A DNA stretch of 64,000 nt from an uncultured Kiritimatiellota bacterium (GCA_934635385.1 CAKTZI010000002.1:133156-197155); one strand, 5' to 3'; counted from the first letter of the stretch, positions 1 through 8,112 are shown. Notes: generated by a model from the letters alone, not told the origin. Numbers and translations are program-made.

Positions 1-178
1 GTTCAGATAGCATAAAAATGAGAATTCTATGCGGAAAATTCTGAAGGGCCGCAGATAGGAATCGGCGTGCTGTCTCAAGACCGTGCGAGTAACTTCCCGC
101 TCCGACGCGCGTGTGTCGCAATTGTGCGGGCTGTCGTCACCTCTACCATCAGAGCCCCACCACCGTCGGCAATTGTGC
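1..178. repeat. Upstream region of metal ATPase with two GCAATTGTGC direct repeats and a dispersed A/T-rich motif
   Basis: Non-coding 5' edge of the window. The decamer GCAATTGTGC occurs at 118-127 and again at 169-178, 51 bp apart start to start. The second copy abuts the -10 box of the ATPase gene, so the pair could be an operator. Positions 16-47 closely resemble 13252-13283; both contain ATGCGGAAAATTCT. No gene is supported here. Confidence 0.5.
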
Positions 179-184
179 TATAAT
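179..184 (+). promoter_or_regulatory. -10 box (TATAAT) of the metal ATPase gene
   Basis: TATAAT about 35 nt upstream of the start codon, with AGGAGGA at 204-210 as ribosome binding site 9 nt before the ATG at 220. No good -35 hexamer is visible. The GCAATTGTGC repeat at 169-178 touches it. Confidence 0.7.
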
Positions 185-219
185 TCCCGCCTGTTGATTT
201 CACAGGAGGAATTGTCATC

Positions 220-2433
220 ATGTCATTCCGTTCGTCACGAGCGCCTTTGCTCAAGTGCCAGTTCGCGCACCGGATTCCGGGGCGCGTGCGTCTCGTCTGC
301 CGTGCCGTGCGCTACCTGTCGGCCGAGCAGACCGACCTCGAAAACCACTTCTCGCAGCTGCGCGGCGTCCGCTCGCAGCGCATGAACTGCGCGGCGTCGA
401 GCGTCGTCCTCACCTACGACCCGGAGGTGACGGGCGACGAGGAGCTGCTGGAGTCCGTCGAAAGCCTGATCCAGATCCATTCCCTGAGCGCGCTCCGCAA
501 GGAGCGCGAGGAGCGCAACCACCTGCGCGTTCAGGAGCGCGACCTGCACGAGGAGACGCTGCCCGTCATGCTCACGCGCGCGGGCGTCGCGGGCACGTTG
601 CTCGTCGGCTCGTGGCTCTTCAGGCGCGCCGTGCCGGCGACCCTGCTCGGCCGCGCCCTGACGCCGACCGGCTTCGGCGCGCTCGCGCTCGCGCTGCCGA
701 TCTTCCGCAGCGGCCTCGGTGCGCTCGCGCGGACGTTCCTGCCGAACGCGGACACGCTGAGCGCGCTCGCGATCGCCTCCAGCGTCGCGTCGGGACGCGC
801 CGGCTCGGCGCTGACCGTCCTTCTCCTGCACGACCTCGCCGAGTCGCTTACGGCCTACACGATGGACCAGACGCGCAACGCGATCCGCGACATGCTGTCG
901 GTGGACGGCGAGGAGGCGTGGCTCTCGGCGGACGGCGAACTCGGCTCGCCGCTCCGTCGCGTGCCCGTCTCGGAGCTGAAGCCCGGCTGCTACATCGTCG
1001 TGCACACGGGCGAGAAGATCGTCGCGGACGGCGAAGTCGTCGCGGGGCGGATCCTCGTGGACCAGTCGTCCATCACCGGCGAGTTCGGCCCTGTGCCGCG
1101 CGAGGCGGGCGGCAAGGTCTACGCCGGCACGCTCGCCGTGGACGGCACGGCGGCCGTGCGCGTGGAGTCCGTCGGCGAGGGCACGGCCGTCTCGCGCATC
1201 ATCCGCATGGTCGAGGACGCGGAGGGCAAGAAGGCCGAGATCCAGACGTATGCCGACCGCTTCTCGTCCGCGCTCGTGCCGGTGAACATCACGCTCGCGC
1301 TGGCGGTCTTCCTCGGCACGCGGGACGTGAACCGCGCGCTCAACATGCTCGTCATCGACTACTCGTGCGGCATCCGCCTCTCGACGGCGGCGGCGCTCTC
1401 CGCCGCGATCTCGACGGCGGCCCGCAACGGCGTGCTCATCAAGGGCGGCGGTTCGCTGCAGTCGCTCACCGAGGCGGACACGCTCATCCTCGACAAGACG
1501 GGCACGCTCACGGAGGGCAAGCCGCGCGTGACGTCAATCGCGACCGTCTCGTCCGAATACTCGCGCGAGGAGGTGCTGGCGCTCGCGGCGGCGGCGGAGG
1601 AGACGAGCCGGCACCCGATGGCGAACGCGATCCTCGCCCAGCTCCAGCGCGTCGGCGGCAAGGTGCCGCGCCATCAGGAGATCCACACGGTCGTCGGGCG
1701 CGGCGTCTGGACGAAGGTCGGGCGCGCGGTCGTGCGCGTCGGGTCGAAGCGCTTCCTCAACGAGGCGGGCATCCACACGCACCCGATGCGCGACCAGGCC
1801 TCGAAGCTCTTCGCGAACGGCGAGAGCGTCATCTACGTCGCGCGCGGCGCGGAGATCGTGGGCCTCATCGGCATCCGCGACCCGCTGCGCGAGAACATGA
1901 AGAAGGCCCTCAACCGCCTGCGGCTCGCGGGCGTGGACGACATCCTGCTCCTCACAGGCGACCAGGAGCAGCAGGCGGATGTCGTCGCGCGGCGGCTCGG
2001 GCTGGACGGCTTCGAGTCGGAGCTCATGCCGGAGGACAAGGCGAAGGTTATCCTGCGCCTGCAGGCGGGCGGCAACGGCGTCGTCATGGTCGGCGACGGC
2101 ATCAACGACGCGCCGGGCCTCGCGTACGCCGACGTGGGCATCGCCCTCGGCAAGACGCGCACGGACGTCGCGATGGAGGCGGCGGACATCACGATCGCGG
2201 GCGACAACGCGATGCTGCTGCCGGCGACCTACGGACTCGCGCGGCACACGATGGACGTCATCCGCCAGAACTTCTTCGTGTCGGTGGGCGTGAACACGGT
2301 CGGCCTGCTCCTTGGCGGGCTCGGCCTCATTCCCGTCATCGTCGGCGCGACGCTGCACAACGCGAGCACGATCCTCGTCGTCGGCAATTCGCTGCGCATC
2401 TTCTTCTACGACATGCAGGACGCGAAGAAGTGA
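220..2433 (+). CDS. P1B-type heavy-metal translocating ATPase with degenerate HMA domain
   Basis: 737-aa inner-membrane cation pump. Residues about 10-85 look like an HMA-type fold but have no CxxC metal-binding pair. Membrane helices follow from about residue 115. The actuator-domain motif TGE is at about 285-287, the phosphorylated aspartate is D425 in DKTGTLTEGKP, an HP motif lies in the N-domain (SRHPMANAI), and the hinge motif GDGIND is at 625-630. The membrane metal-site motif, normally CPC, is S382-C383-G384 here, so the transported ion cannot be read from known subclasses. The start is fixed by an AGGAGGA site. It is a single-gene unit followed by tRNA-Ser on the other strand. Family assignment is firm; substrate is unknown. 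Confidence 0.93.
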   Translation: MSFRSSRAPLLKCQFAHRIPGRVRLVCRAVRYLSAEQTDLENHFSQLRGVRSQRMNCAASSVVLTYDPEVTGDEELLESVESLIQIHSLSALRKEREERNHLRVQERDLHEETLPVMLTRAGVAGTLLVGSWLFRRAVPATLLGRALTPTGFGALALALPIFRSGLGALARTFLPNADTLSALAIASSVASGRAGSALTVLLLHDLAESLTAYTMDQTRNAIRDMLSVDGEEAWLSADGELGSPLRRVPVSELKPGCYIVVHTGEKIVADGEVVAGRILVDQSSITGEFGPVPREAGGKVYAGTLAVDGTAAVRVESVGEGTAVSRIIRMVEDAEGKKAEIQTYADRFSSALVPVNITLALAVFLGTRDVNRALNMLVIDYSCGIRLSTAAALSAAISTAARNGVLIKGGGSLQSLTEADTLILDKTGTLTEGKPRVTSIATVSSEYSREEVLALAAAAEETSRHPMANAILAQLQRVGGKVPRHQEIHTVVGRGVWTKVGRAVVRVGSKRFLNEAGIHTHPMRDQASKLFANGESVIYVARGAEIVGLIGIRDPLRENMKKALNRLRLAGVDDILLLTGDQEQQADVVARRLGLDGFESELMPEDKAKVILRLQAGGNGVVMVGDGINDAPGLAYADVGIALGKTRTDVAMEAADITIAGDNAMLLPATYGLARHTMDVIRQNFFVSVGVNTVGLLLGGLGLIPVIVGATLHNASTILVVGNSLRIFFYDMQDAKK

Positions 2434-2450
2434 ACGGCTGCGAATACGGG

Positions 2451-2537
2451 CGGAGAGTGAGGGATTCGAACCCCCGGAGGACTTGCATCCTCAACGGTTT
2501 TCAAGACCGCCGCGATCGACCGCTCCGCCAACTCTCC
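2451..2537 (-). tRNA. tRNA-Ser (anticodon TGA)
   Basis: An 87-nt class II tRNA on the minus strand. The acceptor stem GGAGAGT (2531-2537) pairs with ACTCTCC (2452-2458), with discriminator G at 2451. The anticodon loop CTTGAAA gives UGA, and there is a long variable arm and a T-loop GTTCGAATC. CCA is not encoded. A TATAAT box on the minus strand at 2552-2557 is its likely promoter. Confidence 0.95.
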
Positions 2538-2596
2538 CGCAAACGGTGCGTATTATAGCATAATCTGGCCGCCCGAATAATGGCATGCCTTGCGTC

Positions 2597-3238
2597 ATGA
2601 AGAAAAAAGCCTATCTCTTTGACATGGACGGGGTGCTGGTGGACAACTGCCGGTACCATGTCCGCGCCTGGCTGGAGTTCGCCCGCCGCCACGGCGGACA
2701 CCTGACGGAAGAGCAGGTTGTCGCGTGGATGGGCGCACCGGGGCGCGACTACCTCGTGCGCATGTTCGACGAGCCGCTCCCGGAGGCGCGTCAGGTGGAG
2801 CTTCTGCGGGAGAAGGAGGCCCTTTACCGCGAAATCTACCGTCCGCACCTCGCGGCGACCGAAGGGCTGGTCGACTTCCTGTCGGACGCGCGCGCGGCGG
2901 GCGTCGCCTGCGCGATCGTGACGGGCGGCACGCTGGACAACGTCGATTTCGTTCTGGACGGGCTGAAGATCCGGGACTTCTTCTCCTGCATTGTCGATTC
3001 GACCCAGTATGCGCGCGGCAAGCCGGCCCCCGACGGCTACTTGCGGGCGGCGGCCCGGCTGGGCGTCCGGCCGGCGGACTGTACGGTTTTCGAAGACGCG
3101 CTCAACGGCATCGCGGCTGCGCAGGCGGCGGGAATGGACGTCGTTGCGCTCGTCGGCACGAATCCGCGCGACGTCCTTGCGGCGGCGCATCCGACGCGCG
3201 TCATCGGCTCGTTCCGCGACCTGCTTCGCGGCGCGTGA
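2597..3238 (+). CDS. HAD-superfamily phosphatase, beta-phosphoglucomutase-like
   Basis: 213-aa cytoplasmic HAD hydrolase of the subfamily with an alpha-helical cap. Motif I is FDMDGVLVD near the N-terminus, motif II is the T in VTGGTLDN, motif III is the K in GKPAPDGYL, and motif IV is FEDALNGIAAA. The family hydrolyses or transfers phosphate on small sugar phosphates; the substrate here cannot be told. The chosen ATG begins MKKKAYLF; an in-frame ATG at 2585 would add four residues (MPCV). Neither has a Shine-Dalgarno site. It sits alone between the tRNA and the cupin gene. Confidence 0.88.
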   Translation: MKKKAYLFDMDGVLVDNCRYHVRAWLEFARRHGGHLTEEQVVAWMGAPGRDYLVRMFDEPLPEARQVELLREKEALYREIYRPHLAATEGLVDFLSDARAAGVACAIVTGGTLDNVDFVLDGLKIRDFFSCIVDSTQYARGKPAPDGYLRAAARLGVRPADCTVFEDALNGIAAAQAAGMDVVALVGTNPRDVLAAAHPTRVIGSFRDLLRGA

Positions 3239-3266
3239 CCAGTTGCGGACGGGCGGCCGCCTTTGG

Positions 3267-3272
3267 TATAAT
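3267..3272 (+). promoter_or_regulatory. Extended -10 box (TTGGTATAAT) for the cupin-fumarase unit
   Basis: TGGTATAAT contains the TG dinucleotide of an extended -10. An AAGGAGGA ribosome binding site follows at 3283-3290, before the ATG at 3298. No other promoter is visible before the fumarase genes, so they probably share it. Confidence 0.7.
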
Positions 3273-3297
3273 CTCCCTTCACAAGGAGGATTCAGAC

Positions 3298-3627
3298 ATG
3301 GAAGTCGTCTACGCGAAGGATCCTTGCGGCGGCAAGGGCAACATGAAACTCGAAAAGATTCTCTCCGAGGCGGAGATGAAGGACAAGTGCGGGCTTTTCG
3401 CGCGCGTCACCCTGCATCCCGGCGACGTGCTCGGCTATCACGAGCATCACGGCAACGGCGAGTGCTACTTCATCCTCTCGGGCGCGGGCGTCTACGACGA
3501 CAACGGCACGAAGCGTGCCGTCAAGGCGGGCGACGTGACGTGGACGCCAGACGGCTCGGGCCACGGCCTCAGCAACGCCGACGGCGCGGAAGACCTCGTC
3601 TTCATGGCGCTCATCATCAACGCCTGA
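3298..3627 (+). CDS. Small cupin-domain protein
   Basis: 109-aa single-domain cupin. Motif 1 is seen as the metal-ligand cluster GYHEHHGNGECYFILSG in the middle of the protein. Motif 2 is seen as PDGSGHGLSNAD near the C-terminus, giving the usual His/Glu metal site. Cupins of this size are often sugar-phosphate isomerases or ligand-binding proteins; no substrate can be assigned. The start follows AAGGAGGA by 7 nt. Its stop codon is 5 nt before the fumarase alpha ATG, suggesting co-transcription. Confidence 0.88.
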   Translation: MEVVYAKDPCGGKGNMKLEKILSEAEMKDKCGLFARVTLHPGDVLGYHEHHGNGECYFILSGAGVYDDNGTKRAVKAGDVTWTPDGSGHGLSNADGAEDLVFMALIINA

Positions 3628-3632
3628 CGACG

Positions 3633-4493
3633 ATGGCGAGCCGTCCCTCGACCCTCGACCGGCTCGTCGCGCTCATTCGCGAGACGAGTTCGGCGATTCC
3701 CGAAGACGTCCGCGCGGCGTTGCGCGCGGCCCTGCGGCGCGAGACGCGCGGCAGCTCTGCGGCGGTCGTCCTCCAGACGATCCTCGACAACTGCGCGCTC
3801 GCGGCGAAGAACGGCACGCCGCTCTGCCAGGACACGGGGACGCTCACGTTCTTCGTCGATGCGCACCTGCGCCGCCGCGTGACGCCGGCCCTGCTCAAGA
3901 AGGCGGTCGCCCGCGCGACGGCGCTTGGTTACCTGCGCAAGAACACGATCGACGCCGTGACCGGCAGGAGCTGCGACGACAACTGCGCCGAGGGCGCACC
4001 GGTCGTCCACTACGTGGAGAGGGAACGGGGAACGGTGACATTGCTCCTGAAAGGCGGCGGGTCTGAGAACATGTCGCGCCAGTATTCCCTGCCGGACGCG
4101 GCGCTCGGCGCGGGACGCGATCTCGCGGGTGTGCGTGCGTGTGTTCTCGATGCCGTCCAGAAGATCCAGGGCTACGGTTGCGCGCCGGGCATTCTCGGCG
4201 TCTGCATCGGCGGCGACCGCGCGACGGGGTTCGAGGTCGCCAAGGAACAGTTGCTGCGTCCGCTGGACGAACCGCTTGGCCGGTTTGAGAAGACGCTGTT
4301 GCGCGAGGCGAACCGGCTCGGCATCGGCCCGATGGGGCTGGGCGGGAAGACGACGTTGCTGGGCGTGAAGGTCGCTTCGCGGACGCGGCTGCCGGCCTCT
4401 TTCTTCGTGACGGTCGCCTACATGTGCTGGGCCTGCCGCCGACAGACCATTTTTCTTGAGTCCGGGGGAACTCCCACCGCGGCAACTCCGTGA
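3633..4493 (+). CDS. Class I (Fe-S) fumarate hydratase, alpha subunit
   Basis: 286-aa catalytic subunit of a two-subunit class I fumarase or tartrate dehydratase. It binds a [4Fe-4S] cluster; candidate cysteines lie in LCQDTG, YGCAPGILGVCIGG and the region between. Substrate-site motifs include ENMS and MGLGGKTT. With the next gene it would hydrate fumarate to malate. The last dozen codons (about 4455-4493) come from a repeat-like stretch that ends in the dispersed ACTCCGTGACTCCGTG motif, so the native C-terminus has probably been replaced. Fumarase is preferred over tartrate dehydratase from general similarity only. Confidence 0.88.
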   Translation: MASRPSTLDRLVALIRETSSAIPEDVRAALRAALRRETRGSSAAVVLQTILDNCALAAKNGTPLCQDTGTLTFFVDAHLRRRVTPALLKKAVARATALGYLRKNTIDAVTGRSCDDNCAEGAPVVHYVERERGTVTLLLKGGGSENMSRQYSLPDAALGAGRDLAGVRACVLDAVQKIQGYGCAPGILGVCIGGDRATGFEVAKEQLLRPLDEPLGRFEKTLLREANRLGIGPMGLGGKTTLLGVKVASRTRLPASFFVTVAYMCWACRRQTIFLESGGTPTAATP

Positions 4494-4520
4494 CTCCGTG
4501 TCCAAGCGTCGCAGACATTC

Positions 4521-5102
4521 ATGAAAATATTGACTTATCCATTTGACGAGAAATCCGTCCGCGCACTGAAGGCGGGCGAGGCCGTGTCGATTACCGGGCG
4601 GCTCTACACGGGACGCGACAAGTTCCATAAGTTCTTCGCGGACGGCGGTGCGCTGCCCGTCGATTTCACGGACGGTGCGCTCTACCACTGCGGGCCGGTC
4701 TGCGTGAAGGACGCCGCCGACTGGCGAGTCGTCGCGGCGGGGCCGACAACAAGTGTGCGCGAGAATCCCTACGAGCCGGCGTTCATCGCGGCATCGGGCG
4801 TGCGACTCATCATCGGCAAGGGCGGCATGGACGCGGCGACGCTCGCGGCGATGAAGAAGCATGGCTGCGTCTACGTCCAGGCCGTCGGCGGCGCGGGCGC
4901 GCTTTACGCGGCGTCCGTGAAGAAGGTCGTGGGCGTCTCGCTGCTGAAGGAATTTGGCGCGGCGGAGGCCGTCTGGCATTTCGACGTCGTGGACTTTCGC
5001 GGCGTCGTGGCGATGGACGCCCACGGCCATTCGCTTTTCGACGATGTGAACCAGGCTTCGGCGAAGGTCTTGGACGACATGAGAAGGCAAAGCCCGATTT
5101 GA
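4521..5102 (+). CDS. Class I fumarate hydratase, beta subunit
   Basis: 193-aa C-terminal-type subunit of the class I fumarase. Family motifs are visible in order: ITGRLYTGRDKFH, LYHCGP, the substrate-binding GPTTS at about 75-79 and the glycine motif GKGGMD at about 99-104. It lies 27 nt after the alpha subunit. The gap is repeat-derived and carries no Shine-Dalgarno site, so expression may depend on coupling to the upstream gene. Separate alpha and beta genes are typical of anaerobes; many enterobacteria fuse them. Confidence 0.9.
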   Translation: MKILTYPFDEKSVRALKAGEAVSITGRLYTGRDKFHKFFADGGALPVDFTDGALYHCGPVCVKDAADWRVVAAGPTTSVRENPYEPAFIAASGVRLIIGKGGMDAATLAAMKKHGCVYVQAVGGAGALYAASVKKVVGVSLLKEFGAAEAVWHFDVVDFRGVVAMDAHGHSLFDDVNQASAKVLDDMRRQSPI

Positions 5103-5122
5103 CGGCATTCGGCGGAACGTGG

Positions 5123-5128
5123 TATAAT
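5123..5128 (+). promoter_or_regulatory. Extended -10 box (GTGGTATAAT) of the PIN toxin operon
   Basis: TGGTATAAT, 55 nt before the PIN start codon. An AAAGGA ribosome binding site lies at 5171-5176. Confidence 0.65.
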
Positions 5129-5182
5129 TCGTCCGTTCTATACGAATGCAGCGCATTCGGTGCATCGCAAAAAGGATTGACG

Positions 5183-5701
5183 ATGTCAGAAGAAACAAGA
5201 AAACTAAAGGTTTATGTAGAAACCTCGTTTGTCTGCTATCTGACGGGGGATGCGACGACAGACCCGAAAGTCGCCGCAGATCAGGCCTATACTCGGCAAT
5301 GGTGGCGGTTGGAGCGGGCTGGGGTCGAGATTTGCGTTTCGCGCTATGTTTACGCCGAGTGTTCCATTGGCCGAGAAGATGCGGTTGCGCGACGTTTGAG
5401 TGTTTTGGACTCGCTTGTCACGGTGCAAGGTGACGATGAGAAAATCGATTCATTGGCGGCGCAACTCATTTCCGGACATGCGCTCCCGCAAGGAGAGACT
5501 ACGGATGCGCTGCACATTGCAACGGCGGCTGTTGCAGGGGCAGATGTCCTGTTGACGTGGAATTGCCGCCATATGGCAAACCCGCGTACGCTTCCGAAGA
5601 CAGTTGAAATCATTGAAAAGGCAGGGTTTCGATGTCCTTGGATTATGACGCCGAAGACGTTCTTGGAGAACATGAACATGGAGGTTGAAGACAATGAATA
5701 A
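5183..5701 (+). CDS. PIN-domain ribonuclease (VapC-like toxin)
   Basis: 172-aa PIN-fold protein. The first acidic residue is the E in VYVETSFVCYL near residue 15, with further acidic positions in YAECSIGRED and in DALHIATAAVAGAD. The closing segment TWNCRHMANP is typical of this VapC-like subfamily. The family are Mg-dependent single-strand ribonucleases, usually the toxin of a type II toxin-antitoxin pair. The ATG is set by AAAGGA. Codon use is AT-richer than its neighbours, consistent with transfer. The next ORF overlaps it by 8 nt and is the probable partner. Confidence 0.85.
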   Translation: MSEETRKLKVYVETSFVCYLTGDATTDPKVAADQAYTRQWWRLERAGVEICVSRYVYAECSIGREDAVARRLSVLDSLVTVQGDDEKIDSLAAQLISGHALPQGETTDALHIATAAVAGADVLLTWNCRHMANPRTLPKTVEIIEKAGFRCPWIMTPKTFLENMNMEVEDNE

Positions 5702-5846
5702 GGAAAATGCGATTATCCGTGAGGTTCGGGCTGTCCGTCGCAAAATTGCGGAACTGTGCGACAATGACTTGAAGAAAATCACGGATTATGCAAACAGGGT
5801 TTATGAGCAACATCGGCGCCAAACTTATGCGGCGTTGGCGCGTTGA
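5694..5846 (+). CDS. Short overlapping partner of the PIN toxin (putative antitoxin)
   Basis: 50-aa ORF whose ATG lies inside the PIN stop region (ATGAATAA, 8-nt overlap). It is predicted to be almost wholly helical and charged: MNKENAIIREVRAVRRKIAE at the start, then a segment rich in Lys, Asp and Arg. The size, overlap and composition fit a small antitoxin or toxin-associated peptide in a toxin-first arrangement. I do not recognise the family; function rests on context alone. Confidence 0.6.
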   Translation: MNKENAIIREVRAVRRKIAELCDNDLKKITDYANRVYEQHRRQTYAALAR

Positions 5847-5963
5847 CCTCGGTTGCGGACGAAGCCGACAGATGCGCGCGAAGCAAAGCCCCCTGTCGTC
5901 TCTCATCGCCCGGACGAAGGCCGCTCTGTGAAAAAGCCAACCGAAGAAGAAACACCGTCTCAC

Positions 5964-6479
5964 ATGAAACTCCTCTTTCTCAGTGACATTCACGGCGTGC
6001 CTTCGACACTGGAGGCCGCGTTTGCGTCCGCCGACTCGCTCGGCTACGACCGCATCGTGCTGCTCGGCGATCTCCTCTACCACGGGCCGCGCAACGGCGT
6101 GCCGCACTTCTACGACCCCGTGCGGGTCGCGCACCTTCTGAACGCCCGCAAGGACAGGATCATCGCCGTGCGCGGCAACTGCGACGCCGAGGTCGACCAG
6201 ATGATGTTCGAGTTCCCGATGATGGGCGACTATGCCGTCGTCGAGGCGGGCAACGAGACGTTCTTCTGTACGCACGGCCACCTCTGGAACGAGCACAGCC
6301 TGCCGCCGCTCGGCTTGGGCACGGTGCTTGCCCACGGCCACACGCACATCTCGGAACTGAAGAGGCTGCCGTGCGGGCTCACGGTCTTCAATCCCGGCTC
6401 GGTGTCGCTGCCGAAGGGCGGCACGTCGCGCTCGTTCGGCTATTTCGACGGCCAGACTCTGCGCCACTACACGATCTAG
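5964..6479 (+). CDS. YfcE-type metallophosphoesterase (phosphodiesterase)
   Basis: 171-aa calcineurin-fold phosphoesterase. Metal ligands are in order: D/H of SDIHG (residues 7-11), the D of LLGDLLYHGP, the N of RGNCD, H of THGH and GHTH of LAHGHTHI, followed by NPGSVSLPKGG. E. coli YfcE (184 aa) is the closest architecture and hydrolyses phosphodiesters in vitro; the physiological substrate is unknown. The ATG was chosen because the family begins MKLLFLSDIHG; an upstream in-frame ATG at 5853 would add an unlikely 37-residue extension. No clear ribosome binding site. Confidence 0.88.
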   Translation: MKLLFLSDIHGVPSTLEAAFASADSLGYDRIVLLGDLLYHGPRNGVPHFYDPVRVAHLLNARKDRIIAVRGNCDAEVDQMMFEFPMMGDYAVVEAGNETFFCTHGHLWNEHSLPPLGLGTVLAHGHTHISELKRLPCGLTVFNPGSVSLPKGGTSRSFGYFDGQTLRHYTI

Positions 6480-7651
6480 GGGCGTGCGGGGCGGTCTTGC
6501 CTTCGCCAGGTGCGCATGGACGTTCCGGCGTGGCGGCGGAAGAGGTTCTTGAGGTAGTTCGCGTTCGGATAGCCCGCGCGGCGCGCGACTTCCTCGATCG
6601 GCAGTTCCGTCTCGGCGAGCAGTCGCTTCACTTCGCCGAGGCGGACGTCGAGGATCGCCTGCAGCAGGGAGCTTCCCGTCTCCTCGCGGAAGCGGAGATC
6701 GGCGAGGCTGCGCGAGACGCCGAGGTGGTGCACGACGTCCGCCGCCGTGATGCCCCGCAGGGCGTTGGCCGCGATATAGGCGCGCGCCGCGCGGACGATC
6801 GACTGCCCGACCGAGGCGTTGCGCGTCGAGCCGCGCTCCTCGATGCTGCGAAGTCCGATGAGGAAGACGCGCCGCTTCGGCCGCGCCCCGTACATCATCG
6901 CCTGCAGCTCGCGCGCCGCGCGGTAGCCTTCCGTCTCGAAGTCCGGCGCGAGGCTCGTCAGCGAGGGGCGCACGTAGTCGCAGACCATCTCGTCGTCGCC
7001 GACGGAGAGGACTTCGACGTCGTCGGGGATCTTCAGTCCGGCGTCGCGCGCCGTCTCGACGATGCGGCGTCCGAGGTCGTCGTAGGCTGCGAAGACGCCG
7101 CAGGGCTTCGGCAGGGCGAGGAGCCGCTGGGCGAGCGTCTTCTGCGGCAGGGTCTCGGCATTTTCGAGGATGACGGCGGCGTGTCCGCGTTCGGCGAGCT
7201 CGTCGGCAAACGCCGCGCCGCGTTCCGCACTCCAGGCGCGCGTCGTCGCGGCTTCCGCAAAGGCGAAGGCGCGAAGCAGGGGACTGGACGCAAGCCGGCG
7301 CGCGGCGGCCTTGCCGAACGCGGCGTTGTCGTCGTTGACGAAGACGGCGCGCGGGATGCGCGCGAGCGCGTCGTCGCTTGGCTGGTCGATGAAGACGGCC
7401 GGCGCGCCGAGCGCGGCGTAGAGGCGGTTCGTGTCGCGGTCTTTCGGCGAGATGAAGATGTAGCCGTCGTACTTCTCGCGGACGGCTGCGCGCAGGACGC
7501 GCGGCGAGTAGTCCGCAAACGAGCGGACGAGGTTCAGGTCCCACGTGCGGCCCTCGCCGAGGAATCGGTAGATGCCCGTGAGATGTCGCCGCCCCGCCGC
7601 GCTGGCGAGGTTGACGAACGCGAAGACCCGAAATCGCCTTTTCCGATTCAC
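6476..7651 (-). CDS. XylR-like regulator: LacI-type sensor domain plus AraC helix-turn-helix
   Basis: 391-aa transcription factor. Residues about 8-270 form a periplasmic-binding-protein-like sugar sensor (FAFVNLASAAGRRHLTGIYRF, VFVNDDNAAFGK, VLSVGDDEMVCDYVRPSL). Residues about 285-385 hold an AraC-type double HTH, including IEEVARRAGYPNANYLKNLF. This combination, as in E. coli XylR, usually activates a nearby sugar-use operon. The start chosen is GTG at 7651: TATACT at 7659-7664 lies exactly 7 nt upstream, so the message would be leaderless. Its 3' end overlaps the phosphodiesterase stop codon by 4 nt (convergent). Confidence 0.85.
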   Translation of the reverse strand: MNRKRRFRVFAFVNLASAAGRRHLTGIYRFLGEGRTWDLNLVRSFADYSPRVLRAAVREKYDGYIFISPKDRDTNRLYAALGAPAVFIDQPSDDALARIPRAVFVNDDNAAFGKAAARRLASSPLLRAFAFAEAATTRAWSAERGAAFADELAERGHAAVILENAETLPQKTLAQRLLALPKPCGVFAAYDDLGRRIVETARDAGLKIPDDVEVLSVGDDEMVCDYVRPSLTSLAPDFETEGYRAARELQAMMYGARPKRRVFLIGLRSIEERGSTRNASVGQSIVRAARAYIAANALRGITAADVVHHLGVSRSLADLRFREETGSSLLQAILDVRLGEVKRLLAETELPIEEVARRAGYPNANYLKNLFRRHAGTSMRTWRRQDRPARP

Positions 7652-7658
7652 GCCGGGC

Positions 7659-7664
7659 AGTATA
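7659..7664 (-). promoter_or_regulatory. -10 box (TATGGTATACT) placing transcription start on the GTG
   Basis: On the minus strand TATACT is followed by seven nucleotides and then the GTG start codon of the XylR-like gene. Confidence 0.65.
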
Positions 7665-7761
7665 CCATAAAACGGCGGCTGTGAGGCGGTTTTGGCCGTT
7701 TCCCGTGACGAGACCGAGTTGCGGTTGTGTGGGGCCGTGACACGGGCAGATGATAATATGA

Positions 7762-7767
7762 TATAAT
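7762..7767 (+). promoter_or_regulatory. -10 box (TATAAT) of the structured RNA
   Basis: GATATAAT, predicted start of transcription near 7774. No start codon with a ribosome binding site follows within the next 390 nt. Confidence 0.6.
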
Positions 7768-7773
7768 TTGTCG

Positions 7774-8112
7774 AAATCGAAGAAAGGAATCGGCAATCTA
7801 GATTGACATAGAATAGACCGGTCGCGCCCAATGGGTGGCCGGCTCTCCATTCGGACGGAATGCGCCGTGTCGCGTCCGCAACCGAAGAGCGGGAGATGTG
7901 CGGGGTGGGAAACCTAACCCGTGCAGCGTACGCGAATCAGCGTATGACGCTTTGTAGGGAAACTTCGCCAAAGTACAAAATAGAAAGCGGAATACGGTGG
8001 TCGCGCTACGTGGTTCATCCACGTGGCGCGTTTCATCATTCATGTTTTCTATTTGGGTGTTTGGCGACACCTCCTACAAGACGTGGTGATTGGAACACGC
8101 CACTTTCTTTTT
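7774..8112 (+). ncRNA. Highly structured RNA of about 340 nt, unknown class (small RNA or long leader)
   Basis: Promoter at 7762-7767, terminator at 8083-8112, no convincing ORF. Complementary segments are nested. Hairpins: 7818-7842 (CCGG/CCGG plus CCC-AAT-GGG); 7842-7890 (GCTCT/AGAGC, then TTCGG/CCGAA, then ACGG/CCGT); 7898-7924; 7927-7946 (CGTACGC, loop GAATCA, GCGTATG). A long irregular arm is built from 7952-7958 with 8073-8079 (7 bp), 7965-7972 with 8060-8067 (8 bp, TCGCCAAA/TTTGGCGA), 7978-7986 with 8046-8054 (9 bp), capped by a 12-bp hairpin 8002-8013/8019-8030. I looked for RNase P, tmRNA, SRP and 6S signatures and did not find them. It may act alone or as an attenuating leader of the GtrA operon. 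Confidence 0.65.
8083..8112 (+). terminator. Intrinsic terminator of the structured RNA
   Basis: Stem 8083-8088 (GTGGTG) with 8098-8103 (CGCCAC), one G-U pair, nine-base loop, followed by a T-rich tract 8104-8112. A second perfect hairpin follows at 8113-8119/8142-8148 (CTGCCGC/GCGGCAG), just before the GtrA ribosome binding region. Confidence 0.6.

Noticed and set aside
255..2558. 767-aa ORF overlapping the metal ATPase in another frame
   Set aside because: Arg/Ala/Pro-rich shadow of a GC-rich gene with no recognisable motif; the ATPase frame has all family motifs.
5853..5963. N-terminal extension of the YfcE-like protein
   Set aside because: Family members begin at MKLLFLSDIHG; the extension is low-complexity and has no ribosome binding site.
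7774..8112. Identity of the structured RNA as RNase P, tmRNA, SRP or 6S RNA
   Set aside because: The GGAAAGTCC core of RNase P, the tRNA-like TTCGA/CCA end of tmRNA and the GGAAG-AGCAG loop of SRP RNA are absent; no clear single central bubble as in 6S RNA.
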